Part shown: positions 1-9,220 of the stretch, piece by piece
Layout: each line of letters starts with the position of its first letter
Numbering within the stretch: position 1 is the stretch's first letter
Notes under the pieces: generated by a model
Seen by the model: the letters and a program-made list of their open reading frames with translations, nothing else
Told to the model about the DNA's origin: nothing
The model's database searches: none
Program-made: the position numbers and the translations under genes
DNA from: Mucilaginibacter sp. cycad4
GTDB lineage: Bacteria; Bacteroidota; Bacteroidia; Sphingobacteriales; Sphingobacteriaceae
NCBI RefSeq assembly: GCF_034263275.1
Contig: NZ_CP139559.1
Span: 6,014,001 to 6,078,000, forward strand
Direction of reading: 5' to 3'
Length of the DNA: 64,000 nucleotides

Positions 1-733
1 ACAGGATTTAACCTATTACGGTCTTGACCTTTATGGCAAGCGTAACCTGGATGAACTGCTTCGCCGTTTATCTGATGTGAACGGTATTGAGTGGATCAGG
101 CTGCAGTATGCTTATCCTTCAGGTTTCCCGATGGAGATTTTGGATGTGATGAACGAGCGCGAAAACATTTGCAAATACCTGGATATGCCTTTGCAGCACA
201 TTACTGATAATATGCTGAAATCGATGCGCCGTGGGATTACCAAGCAAAAAACTATTGACATTGTAAACGAGATCCGTGATAAAGTACCGGGCATAGCGAT
301 GCGTACCACGCTGATTACCGGTTATCCCGGCGAAACCCAACAGGATTTTGAAGAGATGGCGCAATGGGTTGAGGATACCAAATTCGACCGCCTGGGCTGT
401 TTCACTTACTCACACGAAGAAAAGACCCATGCCCATAGTTTGGTTGACGATGTGCCTGAAGAAGTAAAACAGGAGCGTGCCGATGCCATTATGGAAATTC
501 AACAGGGTATCTCGTTCGATAAAAACCAGGAGAAGATCGGTAATATCTACAAAGTGCTGATTGATAAAAAGGATGGCGGTTACTTTGTTGGCCGAACAGA
601 ATTTGATTCGCCCGAGGTTGATAACGAAGTTTTGATTGATGCCAGCGTTGATTATGCTACTGTTGGCAGCTTTGTTAACGTAAAGATAGACAGCGCCGAA
701 GACTTTGACCTTTATGGACAAATTGTAAAATAA
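1..733 (+). CDS. rimO: Ribosomal protein S12 methylthiotransferase RimO (C-terminal part)
   Basis: The frame is open from base 2 and ends at a TAA at 731-733, so the start lies outside the window; about 243 residues remain. RimO is a radical-SAM enzyme that methylthiolates the conserved aspartate of ribosomal protein S12. The visible part is the second half of the radical-SAM barrel (YLDMPLQHITDNMLKSM, then RTTLITGYPGET and the FSYSHEE-like segment FTYSHEEKTHAH), followed by a C-terminal TRAM-like domain from about residue 180 of this fragment that ends DLYGQIVK. That ending and the SHEE segment fit RimO better than MiaB. The three-cysteine Fe-S motif must lie upstream. A terminator hairpin follows. 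Confidence 0.93.
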   Translation, partial: QDLTYYGLDLYGKRNLDELLRRLSDVNGIEWIRLQYAYPSGFPMEILDVMNERENICKYLDMPLQHITDNMLKSMRRGITKQKTIDIVNEIRDKVPGIAMRTTLITGYPGETQQDFEEMAQWVEDTKFDRLGCFTYSHEEKTHAHSLVDDVPEEVKQERADAIMEIQQGISFDKNQEKIGNIYKVLIDKKDGGYFVGRTEFDSPEVDNEVLIDASVDYATVGSFVNVKIDSAEDFDLYGQIVK

Positions 734-785
734 TAGTAATTTGCAGCTTGCTGTAAAGCGATTTGCGATTTATAATCTAATTTCG

Positions 786-822
786 ACATCAGCATTTAAT
801 TTTATTTGCTGATGTTTTGTTT
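786..822 (+). terminator. Intrinsic terminator after rimO
   Basis: ACATCAGCA (786-794) pairs perfectly with TGCTGATGT (807-815) across a 12-base AT-rich loop. A T-rich tract, TTTTGTTTT, follows directly. It sits between rimO and bshC, so the two genes are probably separate transcripts. Confidence 0.75.
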
Positions 823-864
823 TAGGCCAAATCTGAAACCGAGCATCCAAAACCCGAATAAAAA

Positions 865-2514
865 ATGGACGCATCCTGTATAAGTTATAAAGACACCGGT
901 TTCTTTTCACACACAGTTGCCGAATACATCGACAATAAACCCGAACTGCAATCTTTTTACGGCTACCGCCCTGATATGGCCGGTTTTGCCGAATTTTTGA
1001 AAAACAAAAAGGTAGTTGCAGATCGTGAAGTGCTGGTGCGTGTTTTAACCAAACAATACGAGTGTTTAGAGTCCGTAAGCCGGAAAGCCGGAAAGTCGGA
1101 AGGTAGTTATGGCACTACTCCCTCTCTCCCGGAGAGGGTTGGGGTAAGGCTGAACCTGGAGCTGCTAAAGCAGGATAATACGTATACCATTACAACCGGA
1201 CATCAGCTCAATATCTTTGCGGGGCCGCTGTATTTCCTTTATAAAATTGCCACGGCCATTAAACTGGCGCAGCAATTGAAAACCGCCCATCCCGATAAAA
1301 ACTTTGTACCCGTTTACTGGATGGCCAGTGAGGATCATGACTTTGCCGAGATCAACTACACCAACATTGGCGGTAAAAAAGTACATTGGTGGTATGAGGC
1401 TTCGGGCGCTACCGGACGCATCGACCCGGTGAGTATGCGCCAGGCACTTAACCAGTACAAAGGTGTTTTAGGCATGGAAGGCCACGCTACCGACCTTGCC
1501 GGGATTGTTGAAACTGCCTATACCAAATTTGATAAACTGGCTGATGCCACCCGTTATTTAGTTAACTCATTGTTTGGGCAGTATGGCCTGGTTATTATAG
1601 ATGCCGATGACCACGAGTTTAAAAAAGAGTTCGCCCCAATTATGGAGCAGGACATCATTGGTCAGCATAGTTTTAAAAACATCACCGAAACCAACCATAA
1701 GCTTCATGAGCTTGGTGTGCATATCCAGGTTAACCCACGCGAAATCAATTTCTTTTACCTGAAAGATCAGCTTCGCGAACGAATAGTTTTTGAAGATGCC
1801 AGTTATCAGGTGCTCAACACCGGGATTAAGTTTACCGAAGCTGAGCTGAAAAAAGAGATAGCCGAATACCCCGAGCGTTTTAGCCCTAACGTGGTAATGC
1901 GGCCGTTGTACCAGGAATGTATTTTACCAAACATTGCTTATATTGGTGGTGGTGCTGAAGTGGTTTACTGGCTGGAGCTGAAATCAAACTTTGATCATTA
2001 TAAAATTGATTTCCCGATCCTGATCCTTCGCAACTCGGCATTGGTAATCAAAAAAGAGCAGGCCTCCAAGATTGAACGTATGAGCCTGGATGCCATTGAC
2101 CTGTTTAAAGAAAGCGATGCCCTGCAAACCTACTGGATTAAAAAGCACAGCGGCCATAACCTGAGTATTGCTGAAGAATGGCGCGAAATGGAAAGCCTTT
2201 TTGAGAAAATAAAACTCCGCGCATATAAGATCGACCCTACGCTTTCACCATCAGCTGCGGCTGTACAGGCCCGCCTTAAAAAGGCCATGGATAATCTTGA
2301 AAGGAAACTGATCCGCGCCGAAAAGAGAAACTATAGTGTACGTTTAGAGCAGTTAACCGCTGTTAAAGCCGAGCTTTTCCCAAAAGAAAGCCTGCAGGAG
2401 CGTTCTGAAAACTTTGGCCTCATGTATGTAAAATGGGGGCAGACCTTTATTGATGAACTCATCCGCCTGTTTGAACCGCTTGATTTTAAGTTTACTGTAT
2501 TAACGGAGAAATAA
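865..2514 (+). CDS. bshC: Bacillithiol biosynthesis cysteine-adding enzyme BshC
   Basis: 549 residues from an ATG at 865. BshC joins cysteine to glucosaminyl-malate in the last step of bacillithiol synthesis, the thiol redox buffer of Firmicutes and many Bacteroidota. Family hallmarks are TTGHQLNIFAGPLYFLYKI near residue 110, YWMASEDHDFAEIN near 152, and MRPLYQECILPNIAYIGGG near 350. A coiled-coil-like region rich in Lys and Glu covers about residues 400-520. Residues about 72-96 look foreign to the family: they are encoded by a GC-rich direct-repeat and hairpin sequence (1078-1152) inserted in frame between the N-terminal helices and the Rossmann core. The bshA and bshB genes are not in the window. 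Confidence 0.93.
   Translation: MDASCISYKDTGFFSHTVAEYIDNKPELQSFYGYRPDMAGFAEFLKNKKVVADREVLVRVLTKQYECLESVSRKAGKSEGSYGTTPSLPERVGVRLNLELLKQDNTYTITTGHQLNIFAGPLYFLYKIATAIKLAQQLKTAHPDKNFVPVYWMASEDHDFAEINYTNIGGKKVHWWYEASGATGRIDPVSMRQALNQYKGVLGMEGHATDLAGIVETAYTKFDKLADATRYLVNSLFGQYGLVIIDADDHEFKKEFAPIMEQDIIGQHSFKNITETNHKLHELGVHIQVNPREINFFYLKDQLRERIVFEDASYQVLNTGIKFTEAELKKEIAEYPERFSPNVVMRPLYQECILPNIAYIGGGAEVVYWLELKSNFDHYKIDFPILILRNSALVIKKEQASKIERMSLDAIDLFKESDALQTYWIKKHSGHNLSIAEEWREMESLFEKIKLRAYKIDPTLSPSAAAVQARLKKAMDNLERKLIRAEKRNYSVRLEQLTAVKAELFPKESLQERSENFGLMYVKWGQTFIDELIRLFEPLDFKFTVLTEK
1078..1152 (+). repeat. Repeat-derived in-frame insertion inside bshC
   Basis: Bases 1081-1105 carry three imperfect copies of (g)ccggaaag. 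Bases 1123-1155 read CTCCCTCTC-tccc-GGAGAGGG-ttggggtaagg, a stem with a G-rich tail like the intergenic palindromes elsewhere in the window. The encoded stretch, about residues 72-96, has no counterpart in BshC proteins as I remember them. The event keeps the frame. The homology-based part of this call is from memory. Confidence 0.5.
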
Positions 2515-2680
2515 CGCTATACCTCAATCTCTCCTCTCCCCCGTTCGTTTTAGCCCAGGTGCTGTGTAGGAGATATAAGCATTGGATGACTTATGCTTTT
2601 TCAAGCTGATGGCTTAATTTAAGAGCTATAGCGCCTTTCGGTCCAACTTGCGATAAAACCACCCCACACTCCTGCGAACA

Positions 2681-2713
2681 AAAAAGGGCTTAAGCAAATG
2701 CCCAAGCCCTTTA
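2681..2713 (-). terminator. Terminator shared by convergent bshC and pgl
   Basis: AAAGGGCTT (from 2683) pairs with AAGCCCTT (2704-2711) around a short loop. A run of A on the left gives a U-tract for the minus-strand transcript, and a shorter T run on the right could serve bshC. The rest of 2515-2735 has a short C/T-rich stretch at 2525-2545 and no gene. Confidence 0.7.
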
Positions 2714-2735
2714 ATTGCCAAGATAATAGCAGATA

Positions 2736-3467
2736 TTATTCTTTATTCTCCAATTCAGCAGCAGCCGGTTCGTCAAGGAACCATTCTACTTCGCCTGATA
2801 TGGAATCAATAAGCTGTGCCGGATAAAGTTCAATATCCTCGTCATCTTCCAGGATGTGTTTTACAGCCTCGGCCTTACCTGCTCCGTAAACTAAGAATGC
2901 TATTTGGGCAGCATCATTAATAAGCGGTGCGTTGAGGGTAATGCGCCATACCTGCTGATCGTCCAGCCATACTTCTTTTACACCGGGCACGCGGTCATGC
3001 AGCACCGGCGTATAAGGGAATAATGATGCGGTATGCGAGTTATCGCCCAGGCCTAATAATACCAGGTCAAAACTTGCTTCATCGTCGTCAAAAAATGCCG
3101 AGATCACTTCCCAGTATTTAGCGGCAGCTTCGGCAGGGCCAAATGATGTTTCAACCGGGAAAATCTGTGCCGGGCTGATCATTAATGGCTCAAACAACGC
3201 CTTTTTAGCCATCAGGTAATTGCTGTCCTTATGGTCATGAGGTACATTGCGCTCATCGCCAAAAAAGAAGAAAACCTTTTCCCAGTTTACCTGGTCGGCA
3301 TAAGTTGTTGAAGCTAACAGCTCATATAATTTTTTAGGTGAGCTGCCGCCCGAAAGCGCCACACTGAACTTGCCGTTTTTGTTAATGGCTTCGGTAGCCA
3401 GGGTAACAAAATGATCGGCCAGCCCGGTTAAAACCTCCCCTTCTGTGTTATAGATATTCAGTTTCAT
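2736..3467 (-). CDS. pgl: 6-phosphogluconolactonase
   Basis: 243 residues, the usual length of the DevB-type lactonase. It hydrolyses 6-phosphoglucono-1,5-lactone to 6-phosphogluconate, the second step of the oxidative pentose phosphate pathway, in the cytosol. Seen: SVALSGGSSPKKLYELL near residue 38 (phosphate-binding loop of the NagB/RpiA-like fold), FFFGDERNVPHDHKDSNY near 67, and LLGLGDNSHTASLFPYTP near 138. It is the last gene of the zwf-gnd block, 7 bases after zwf on the same strand, so co-transcription is very likely. The C-terminus is unusually acidic (LEDDEDIELYP and a Glu-rich end). Confidence 0.95.
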   Translation of the reverse strand: MKLNIYNTEGEVLTGLADHFVTLATEAINKNGKFSVALSGGSSPKKLYELLASTTYADQVNWEKVFFFFGDERNVPHDHKDSNYLMAKKALFEPLMISPAQIFPVETSFGPAEAAAKYWEVISAFFDDDEASFDLVLLGLGDNSHTASLFPYTPVLHDRVPGVKEVWLDDQQVWRITLNAPLINDAAQIAFLVYGAGKAEAVKHILEDDEDIELYPAQLIDSISGEVEWFLDEPAAAELENKE

Positions 3468-3474
3468 CAGCTTC

Positions 3475-4989
3475 TTATTTTTTACCGTTTACAGGTAACG
3501 TAAACCAGTTATAGCCATCGCGGGCAATTAAAGCTTCTGCAGCTTCAGGTCCCCATGAATCGGCCGAATAATTAGGGAAGTTAAGGCTCTTTTTATTTTG
3601 CCATGTGTTTAGTATCGGCATTACCAGCTCCCATGCTGCCTCAACCTGGTCACCACGCATAAACAGGGTCTGATCTCCCATCATGGTATCCAGGATCAAT
3701 GTTTCGTAAGCTTCAGGAGCCTGATTGGTGTAGGTACCTTTATAATCAAACACCATATCAACGGCGTTTAATACCATATCGATACCCGGGCGTTTAGCCT
3801 GAACCTGTAAACGGATGCTCATTTCAGGTTGAATGCTGATAATAAGCCTGTTTTGCTGCCAGCTTTCAGTTGCCTCGGCCGGGAAGATCTGGTGAGGAAC
3901 ATCTTTAAACTGGATAGTGATAACCGATGATGACTGGTGCATTCTTTTACCTGTACGTAAATAGAACGGAACGCCCTGCCAGCGCCAGTTGTCAATAAAG
4001 AACTTGATGGCGGCAAAGGTTTCCGTATTTGATTCGGTGTTAACCTTTGGCTCCTCGCGGTATCCCGGTACTTCCCTGCCTTTCATCCATCCGCTGCCGT
4101 ACTGGCCCCTAACTGTCGAATTGCGTACATCTTCAGCAGTAAATTTGCGCATTGCTTTCAGCACATCAACCTTACGGTCGCGTACCTCATCGGCGCTAAA
4201 GCTGATAGGGGGTTCCATAGCTACGTGGCAAAGCAATTGCAGCAGGTGGTTCTGGATCATGTCTCTCATTGCACCTGAGCCATCATAGTAGTCGCCGCGT
4301 TCTTCAACGCCTAACTGCTCGGTAACTGAAATTTGTACGTGCTCAATATGGTTCCGGTTCCATAACGGCTCCATAATGGAGTTGGCAAAACGGAAAGCCA
4401 TGATATTTTGAACAGTTTCTTTACCCAGGTAATGGTCAATACGATAGATCTGGCATTCATCAAAAATGCTTTTCAATAACTGGTTCAGATCTTTTGCAGT
4501 TTCCAGGTCGTGACCAAATGGTTTCTCAATGATGATCCTTACACGTTTTTTATCATCGGCCAGTTTAGCTTTTGATATGTTTGATGCAATGATAGGGAAG
4601 AAATTAGGCGCTACTGCAAGGTAAAACAATACATTGGCCTTGGTTTTCCACTCGGCGTTGTGTTTTTCAATGCGTTTGCCAAACTCTTTGTACGTTTCAA
4701 AATCAGTAGCGTCAGATACCTGGTAATAAACGTTTTTTACAAATTCGGCCCATTGTTTATCATCGGTTTTACCGCTGCGTGAAAACTGGTTGATATCTTT
4801 ATACAGGTTCTCCCTGAATTGCTCGTCGGTAAGCTTGGTACGACCGGTACCAATAATGGAAAATTGTTTAGGCATCCATCCGTCTAAAAACAGATTATAT
4901 AGGGCCGGCGCAATTTTCCGGGAGTTTAAATCTCCCGTTCCACCAAAAATGATAAATATGGTAGGGTCTGATTTAGCTGTTGTGCTCAT
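3475..4989 (-). CDS. zwf: Glucose-6-phosphate 1-dehydrogenase
   Basis: 504 residues. It oxidises glucose 6-phosphate to the lactone with NAD(P)+ and opens the oxidative pentose phosphate pathway. The nucleotide-binding loop FGGTGDL is at about residues 15-21, the IIIEKPFGHDLETA segment near 152, and the substrate-binding signature RIDHYLGKE at 183-191. The protein is complete and of typical length. It lies 26 bases downstream of gnd and 7 bases upstream of pgl, all on the minus strand, so the three oxidative-branch genes form one operon. Confidence 0.97.
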   Translation of the reverse strand: MSTTAKSDPTIFIIFGGTGDLNSRKIAPALYNLFLDGWMPKQFSIIGTGRTKLTDEQFRENLYKDINQFSRSGKTDDKQWAEFVKNVYYQVSDATDFETYKEFGKRIEKHNAEWKTKANVLFYLAVAPNFFPIIASNISKAKLADDKKRVRIIIEKPFGHDLETAKDLNQLLKSIFDECQIYRIDHYLGKETVQNIMAFRFANSIMEPLWNRNHIEHVQISVTEQLGVEERGDYYDGSGAMRDMIQNHLLQLLCHVAMEPPISFSADEVRDRKVDVLKAMRKFTAEDVRNSTVRGQYGSGWMKGREVPGYREEPKVNTESNTETFAAIKFFIDNWRWQGVPFYLRTGKRMHQSSSVITIQFKDVPHQIFPAEATESWQQNRLIISIQPEMSIRLQVQAKRPGIDMVLNAVDMVFDYKGTYTNQAPEAYETLILDTMMGDQTLFMRGDQVEAAWELVMPILNTWQNKKSLNFPNYSADSWGPEAAEALIARDGYNWFTLPVNGKK

Positions 4990-5015
4990 TGTTTTGTTTT
5001 AATTAATAGCGTCAA

Positions 5016-6440
5016 TTAATCGTTTACCGGAGCCCATTGTGTATGGAAAGTACCTTCTTTACCAATAAGCTCATAAGTATGTGCGCCAAAGTAATCGCGC
5101 TGAGCCTGGGTTAGGTTTGAAGGCATCCTTTCGCTGCGGAAAGCATCGAAATAGCTTAATGCCGAAGCATAGCCCGGAGCAGCAACACCGGCAGCAACAG
5201 TAGCCGATAATACTTTCCTGATGCCCGGTAAAGTGCCGGCAACAAGAGCCTGGATATCGCTGTCAAGTAACAGGTGAGGCAATGCCTGATCTTTATTGTA
5301 AGCGTTGTAAATGTCATTCAAAAATTCTGAACGGATGATACAGCCACCTCTCCAGATCTTGGCAATCTCGCCTAAATGAAGATCATATTTGTACTCTTCA
5401 GATGCTTTGGTAAGCAGGTGCATACCCTGTGCATAAGTAACGATGCTGGTAAAATAGAAAGCCTGCTCTAAAGCAACCAACAACTCTTCTTTATCGCCTT
5501 CAAGCTCGATAGGGTCATTGTAAAGGGTTGAAGCTTTTTCGCGCAGTGATTTGTATTTTGAAAGATCACGCATGGATACTGAGGTATCGATGGTTGGTAT
5601 AGGGGTTACCAGGTCCATAGCCACCTGCGAGGTCCATTTACCGGTACCTTTAGCTTTAGCTTCGTCTTTAATATCATCTAACAACAGATGATCGGTGCCC
5701 GGTGCTTTGTATTTGAAAATATCTTTGGTGATATCTAACAGGAATGACTGTAAACGGCCTTCGTTCCATTTAGTGAACAGGTCGCCTATCTCGTCGTTAC
5801 CTAACTTTAAGCCTTTTTTCAGGATCTCATAGGTTTCGGCAATTACCTGCATGATCCCGTACTCGATACCGTTGTGCACCATTTTAACAAAGTGGCCTGA
5901 TGCGCCAGGGCCAATATAGGTAACACAAGGTTCGCCGTTAACTTTAGCAGCAATGGCTTCAAAAATAGGTTTCATTACAGCGTAAGCATCCTTATCGCCA
6001 CCCGGCATCATGCTCGGGCCACGACGGGCACCCTCTTCACCACCTGATACGCCCATACCAAAGAAGTGTAAGCCTTTAGCTTCCAGTTCCTCAACACGGC
6101 GGTTGGTATCGGTAAAGTGCGAGTTACCGCCATCAATCAGGATATCGCCTTTTTCCAATAACGGGGTTAATTCCTCAATTACAGCGTCAACAATTTTACC
6201 GGCAGGTACCAGCATCATGATAGCCCTTGGCGTGGTAAGGCTCTGTATAAATTCTTTAACATCGGCAAAGCCCTTAGCGGCCCTGTCACCAGCTTCCTGG
6301 TTCAATGAATCTACTTTACCGGTATCTTTATCGTGCCCGGCAACCGCGAAGCCATGATCGGCCATGTTCAGCAGCAGGCTGCGACCCATAACACCCAGGC
6401 CTATCATACCAAAGGCGTATTTGTTTTCTGTTGCGCTCAT
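5016..6440 (-). CDS. gnd: 6-phosphogluconate dehydrogenase, decarboxylating
   Basis: 474 residues, the length of the long homodimeric form. It converts 6-phosphogluconate to ribulose 5-phosphate with release of CO2. N-terminal Rossmann motif IGLGVMGRSLLLN at about residues 14-26, the IDGGNSHFTDTNRR segment near 103, MGVSGGEEGARRGPSMMPGG near 128, and the catalytic-domain motif GHFVKMVHNGIEYG near 183. Its ATG overlaps the stop of the upstream HAD gene by four bases (ATGA at 6437-6440), which implies translational coupling. Confidence 0.97.
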   Translation of the reverse strand: MSATENKYAFGMIGLGVMGRSLLLNMADHGFAVAGHDKDTGKVDSLNQEAGDRAAKGFADVKEFIQSLTTPRAIMMLVPAGKIVDAVIEELTPLLEKGDILIDGGNSHFTDTNRRVEELEAKGLHFFGMGVSGGEEGARRGPSMMPGGDKDAYAVMKPIFEAIAAKVNGEPCVTYIGPGASGHFVKMVHNGIEYGIMQVIAETYEILKKGLKLGNDEIGDLFTKWNEGRLQSFLLDITKDIFKYKAPGTDHLLLDDIKDEAKAKGTGKWTSQVAMDLVTPIPTIDTSVSMRDLSKYKSLREKASTLYNDPIELEGDKEELLVALEQAFYFTSIVTYAQGMHLLTKASEEYKYDLHLGEIAKIWRGGCIIRSEFLNDIYNAYNKDQALPHLLLDSDIQALVAGTLPGIRKVLSATVAAGVAAPGYASALSYFDAFRSERMPSNLTQAQRDYFGAHTYELIGKEGTFHTQWAPVND

Positions 6441-7063
6441 TTTGTTTTGAGGTTTTCTTTTTTAAGAGTTTCTAAAATTTTTTTTGTGCTTTCGAGGCTG
6501 GTATGCTGGAACGAACGGATGCCCAGTTTTTGCGCGGTATCAACAAACATTTTTCTGTCGTCGAAATAAACGCATTGCTGAGGCGACGCCTGGGCAATAC
6601 CCATAGCTAACTGCCAGATACCCGGATCTGGTTTACGCATTTTTACTTCGCATGATGATACAAAGGCATCAAAACACTCATGCAGTTTAAATTTACGTAC
6701 CCTGTAATCGTTCAGCTCCTTACCCTCATTGTTCACTGATATAATACGGAAGCCGCAATCTTTTTTCCAATCCTTAAGGAATTGCAGCATTGGCAATTCA
6801 ACAGATGTAGAATAGATAAAATCCTTAAAATCTTCGCGTACAAAATCCCTTGGGTGGTTAAATATCACCGTATCAAGATATTCGTCAAGCGTGACGTTGC
6901 CAATTTCATATACGTTAAAAATAAAATTATGCAGGGCATTAACCTCGGCATAGTCGAGGTTAAAACGTTTGGCCGCTTCTTCGCGGGCTTCATGCCCCCA
7001 TCCGTTCGACAGCAAAATGCCGCCCACGTCAAAAAAAAGGATCTTCAGATCAGCAACTTCCAT
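6437..7063 (-). CDS. HAD-family phosphatase (YihX-like) in the gnd-zwf operon
   Basis: 208 residues of the HAD subfamily IA type. Motif I is FFDVGGIL near residue 10 (Asp nucleophile; the second Asp of DxDx(T/V) is replaced by Gly, as in YihX-like members). Motif II is the Ser in RIISVNN near 106, motif III the Lys in EVKMRKPDPGIW near 140, and motif IV YFDDRKMF near 165. The substrate cannot be read from sequence. Tight coupling to gnd suggests a sugar phosphate or a damaged pathway metabolite, but that is inference. Confidence 0.85.
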   Translation of the reverse strand: MEVADLKILFFDVGGILLSNGWGHEAREEAAKRFNLDYAEVNALHNFIFNVYEIGNVTLDEYLDTVIFNHPRDFVREDFKDFIYSTSVELPMLQFLKDWKKDCGFRIISVNNEGKELNDYRVRKFKLHECFDAFVSSCEVKMRKPDPGIWQLAMGIAQASPQQCVYFDDRKMFVDTAQKLGIRSFQHTSLESTKKILETLKKENLKTK

Positions 7064-7080
7064 AGGTGGTAGTATTTATT

Positions 7081-7153
7081 AGTCGAGAGTCTTAAGTTCA
7101 AAGTCAAAAAAAACTATTCCGACTTGAACTCAGGACTTTCTACTTAGAACTTA
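7081..7153. repeat. Degenerate word-repeat patch between HAD and transaldolase genes
   Basis: Short related words recur in both orientations: gagtcttaagttcaaagtc on the left, and gacttgaact, caggacttt and tacttagaactta on the right. The two halves form an imperfect hairpin. No reading frame is present. It belongs to the group of locus-specific repeats described in the findings. Confidence 0.5.
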
Positions 7154-8242
7154 TTACTTATTTTTCTGTGTTTCGATGGCGTTCAACAGCTTTTCAAACG
7201 GCTTGTTGAATTTCTCGATACCTTCGTCTTCCAGTTGCTGAGTTACAGCAGCAAGGTCGATACCCAAAGAAGGTAGTTTGGCTAAGATCTCGGTAGCTTT
7301 ATCTAAACCGGTTTCTAACGTGTTTGCAGCAACACCATGATCACGGAAAGCGTCAACAGTTTCCAGCGGAACGGTATCAACAGTATCCGGGCCAATTAAT
7401 GCCTCAACGTATTTGGTATCTTTAAATGCAGGGTTTTTGCTGCCGGTACTTGCCCAAAGCAAACGCTGTGGCTGTGCGCCCTGATCGGCAAGTTTTTGCC
7501 ATCTTTCGCCGCTGAATACCCTTTTATAAATTTCGTAAGCTTTTTTAGCTGATGCGATTGCGACCTCGCCATACAGCTCTTTTTCGCCTTTTGCTTCGAT
7601 AATAGGATCCACAACAACATCAATACGGCTCAGGAAGAAACTGGCTACTGACGCAATGTGGGCAATTTTATGACCTGCGGCTAAATGCTCTTCCAGGCCT
7701 GCAATGTAAGCTTCAGTTACTTCTTCGTAACGCTCTAAACCAAAAAGCAGGGTTACGTTGATGTTAATACCTTTTGCAATTGATTGCTGAATAGCGGCCA
7801 AACCCGGTTTTGTACCAGGGATCTTGATCATTACGTTTTCACGGTCAACTTTTTTCCAAAGTTCTTCGGCTTGTTTGGCAGTACCTTCGGTATCTAAAGC
7901 CAAAAATGGAGAAACCTCAAGGCTCACATAACCATCAACTTTGTTTGATTCTTCGTAAACACCTTTAAACAGGTCGGCAGCAGCCTGGATATCTTTAACA
8001 GCTATTTCAAAAAACAGCTTTTCGTTATCGCTTTCAGATTTAAGTGCGGCTATATCAGCATCGTAATCAGAACTGCTGCTGATAGCCTTTTCAAAAATTG
8101 CAGGGTTTGAGGTAACGCCGCGTACGCCGTCAACGTCAATTAATTGTTTAAGCTTTCCTGAAGAAATGATCTCACGGTCAATAAAATCAAGCCAGATGCT
8201 CTGACCGAAACCATGTATCTGCGCTACGTTATTAGTTGCCAT
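7154..8242 (-). CDS. tal: Transaldolase (long, Mycobacterium/cyanobacterium-type)
   Basis: 362 residues, matching the longer transaldolase subfamily rather than the 220-residue TalC/MipB or 316-residue TalB forms. It moves a dihydroxyacetone unit between sugar phosphates in the non-oxidative pentose phosphate branch. Seen: VRGVTSNPAIFEKAIS near residue 41, VSLEVSPFLALDTEGT near 105, and the Schiff-base lysine in NVMIKIPGTKPGL near 136. The GLDKATEIL/GIDLAAVTQQLEDEG C-terminus is typical of this subgroup. The 269-base leader (8243-8511) suggests its own promoter. Confidence 0.95.
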   Translation of the reverse strand: MATNNVAQIHGFGQSIWLDFIDREIISSGKLKQLIDVDGVRGVTSNPAIFEKAISSSSDYDADIAALKSESDNEKLFFEIAVKDIQAAADLFKGVYEESNKVDGYVSLEVSPFLALDTEGTAKQAEELWKKVDRENVMIKIPGTKPGLAAIQQSIAKGININVTLLFGLERYEEVTEAYIAGLEEHLAAGHKIAHIASVASFFLSRIDVVVDPIIEAKGEKELYGEVAIASAKKAYEIYKRVFSGERWQKLADQGAQPQRLLWASTGSKNPAFKDTKYVEALIGPDTVDTVPLETVDAFRDHGVAANTLETGLDKATEILAKLPSLGIDLAAVTQQLEDEGIEKFNKPFEKLLNAIETQKNK

Positions 8243-8450
8243 AATAGGGTTTGTTTTTTTGTTTGTTAATTATTTTGTTAAAAGCGCGATGAAGGTAGTA
8301 AAAATTGCTACCAAATCGGTCTATTATGTAAAGTTCTTAATAAGAATGTCAGTAATTGTAAGATTTATATCATACTTTGTTAACATTTCCGGGCTAAGTC
8401 TGCAGTTTTTAGCAGTAAATGCCGGTTTTTATTCTTAAATTAGAATTAGC

Positions 8451-8511
8451 AAGTTAAAAGTCTCATTTTCTTTAAAGTTTCGGACTAAAGACTTCGAACT
8501 TAAGGCTAAAC
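8451..8511. repeat. Degenerate word-repeat patch between tal and rpiA
   Basis: aagttaaaagtctc is followed by aaagtttcggactaaagac and ttcgaacttaaggc, variants of the same aagtct / gactta words in both orientations, folding into imperfect hairpins just after the rpiA stop. The rest of 8243-8450 is AT-rich leader of tal with no further feature I can support. Confidence 0.45.
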
Positions 8512-9219
8512 CTAATTATTCGAGGCCATGATAATATTTACATCAAAGCCGATAAAAAGACCGCTCTCGATTACTCCTGTTATCGATTTAATATCCCTTT
8601 CGAAACTTTTACCAATTTCATCAAATTTGCAATCCAATACCAGGTTGCCGTTTTCTGAAATTATCGGGCCGTCTTTACCTTTTGCCGGCCTTATGGCTAT
8701 TTCTGTAGCCCCTAAACTTTTCAATTCCTTTTCCACATAAGGCAATGCCTGCGGAAAAACCTCGATAGGCACCGGAAATTTCGAGCCTAATTTATCAACC
8801 ATTTTCGACTCGTCAACTATAATATAGCTAACTGCGCTTGAACTGATAAGTAACTTTTCTTTAAACATGGCCCCACCGCGTCCTTTGATCAGGCTTTTGT
8901 CGGGGTCAACCTCATCGGCTCCGTCAAATAGCCAGTCGGGTTTATATTCATACAGTGTTGTAACCGGCAAGCCCAGTTTGGCGCAAAACATAGAAAGTTC
9001 TACCGAAGTAGGGATAGCCTTTACATTCAGCCTTTCATCTTTTACTTTTTGGGCGATGGCCACCAGGGCCAGGTATGATGTTGAACCCGAGCCAACACCT
9101 ATTATATCGCCATCCTTAACTTTTGCTGCAATTTCGGCAGCTACCTTTTGTTTGCCTTCAATATTGATGATCTTATCGGCCCACTCCAGGTTATCTATCA
9201 GGTTGCTGTTCCAGTTCAT
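8512..9219 (-). CDS. rpiA: Ribose-5-phosphate isomerase A
   Basis: It interconverts ribulose 5-phosphate and ribose 5-phosphate. I place the start at the ATG at 9219 (235 residues); an in-frame TTG at 9249 would add ten residues encoded by repeat-like sequence and is unlikely. Seen: IIGVGSGSTSYLAL near residue 40, the catalytic-loop region PDWLFDGADEVDPDKSLIKG near 94, and RGGAMFKEKLL just after it. GKDGPIISENGNLVLDCKF lies near 185. It sits between transketolase and transaldolase on the same strand. Clustered repeats on both sides make coupling to the neighbours uncertain. Confidence 0.94.
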   Translation of the reverse strand: MNWNSNLIDNLEWADKIINIEGKQKVAAEIAAKVKDGDIIGVGSGSTSYLALVAIAQKVKDERLNVKAIPTSVELSMFCAKLGLPVTTLYEYKPDWLFDGADEVDPDKSLIKGRGGAMFKEKLLISSSAVSYIIVDESKMVDKLGSKFPVPIEVFPQALPYVEKELKSLGATEIAIRPAKGKDGPIISENGNLVLDCKFDEIGKSFERDIKSITGVIESGLFIGFDVNIIMASNN

Positions 9220-9220
9220 T

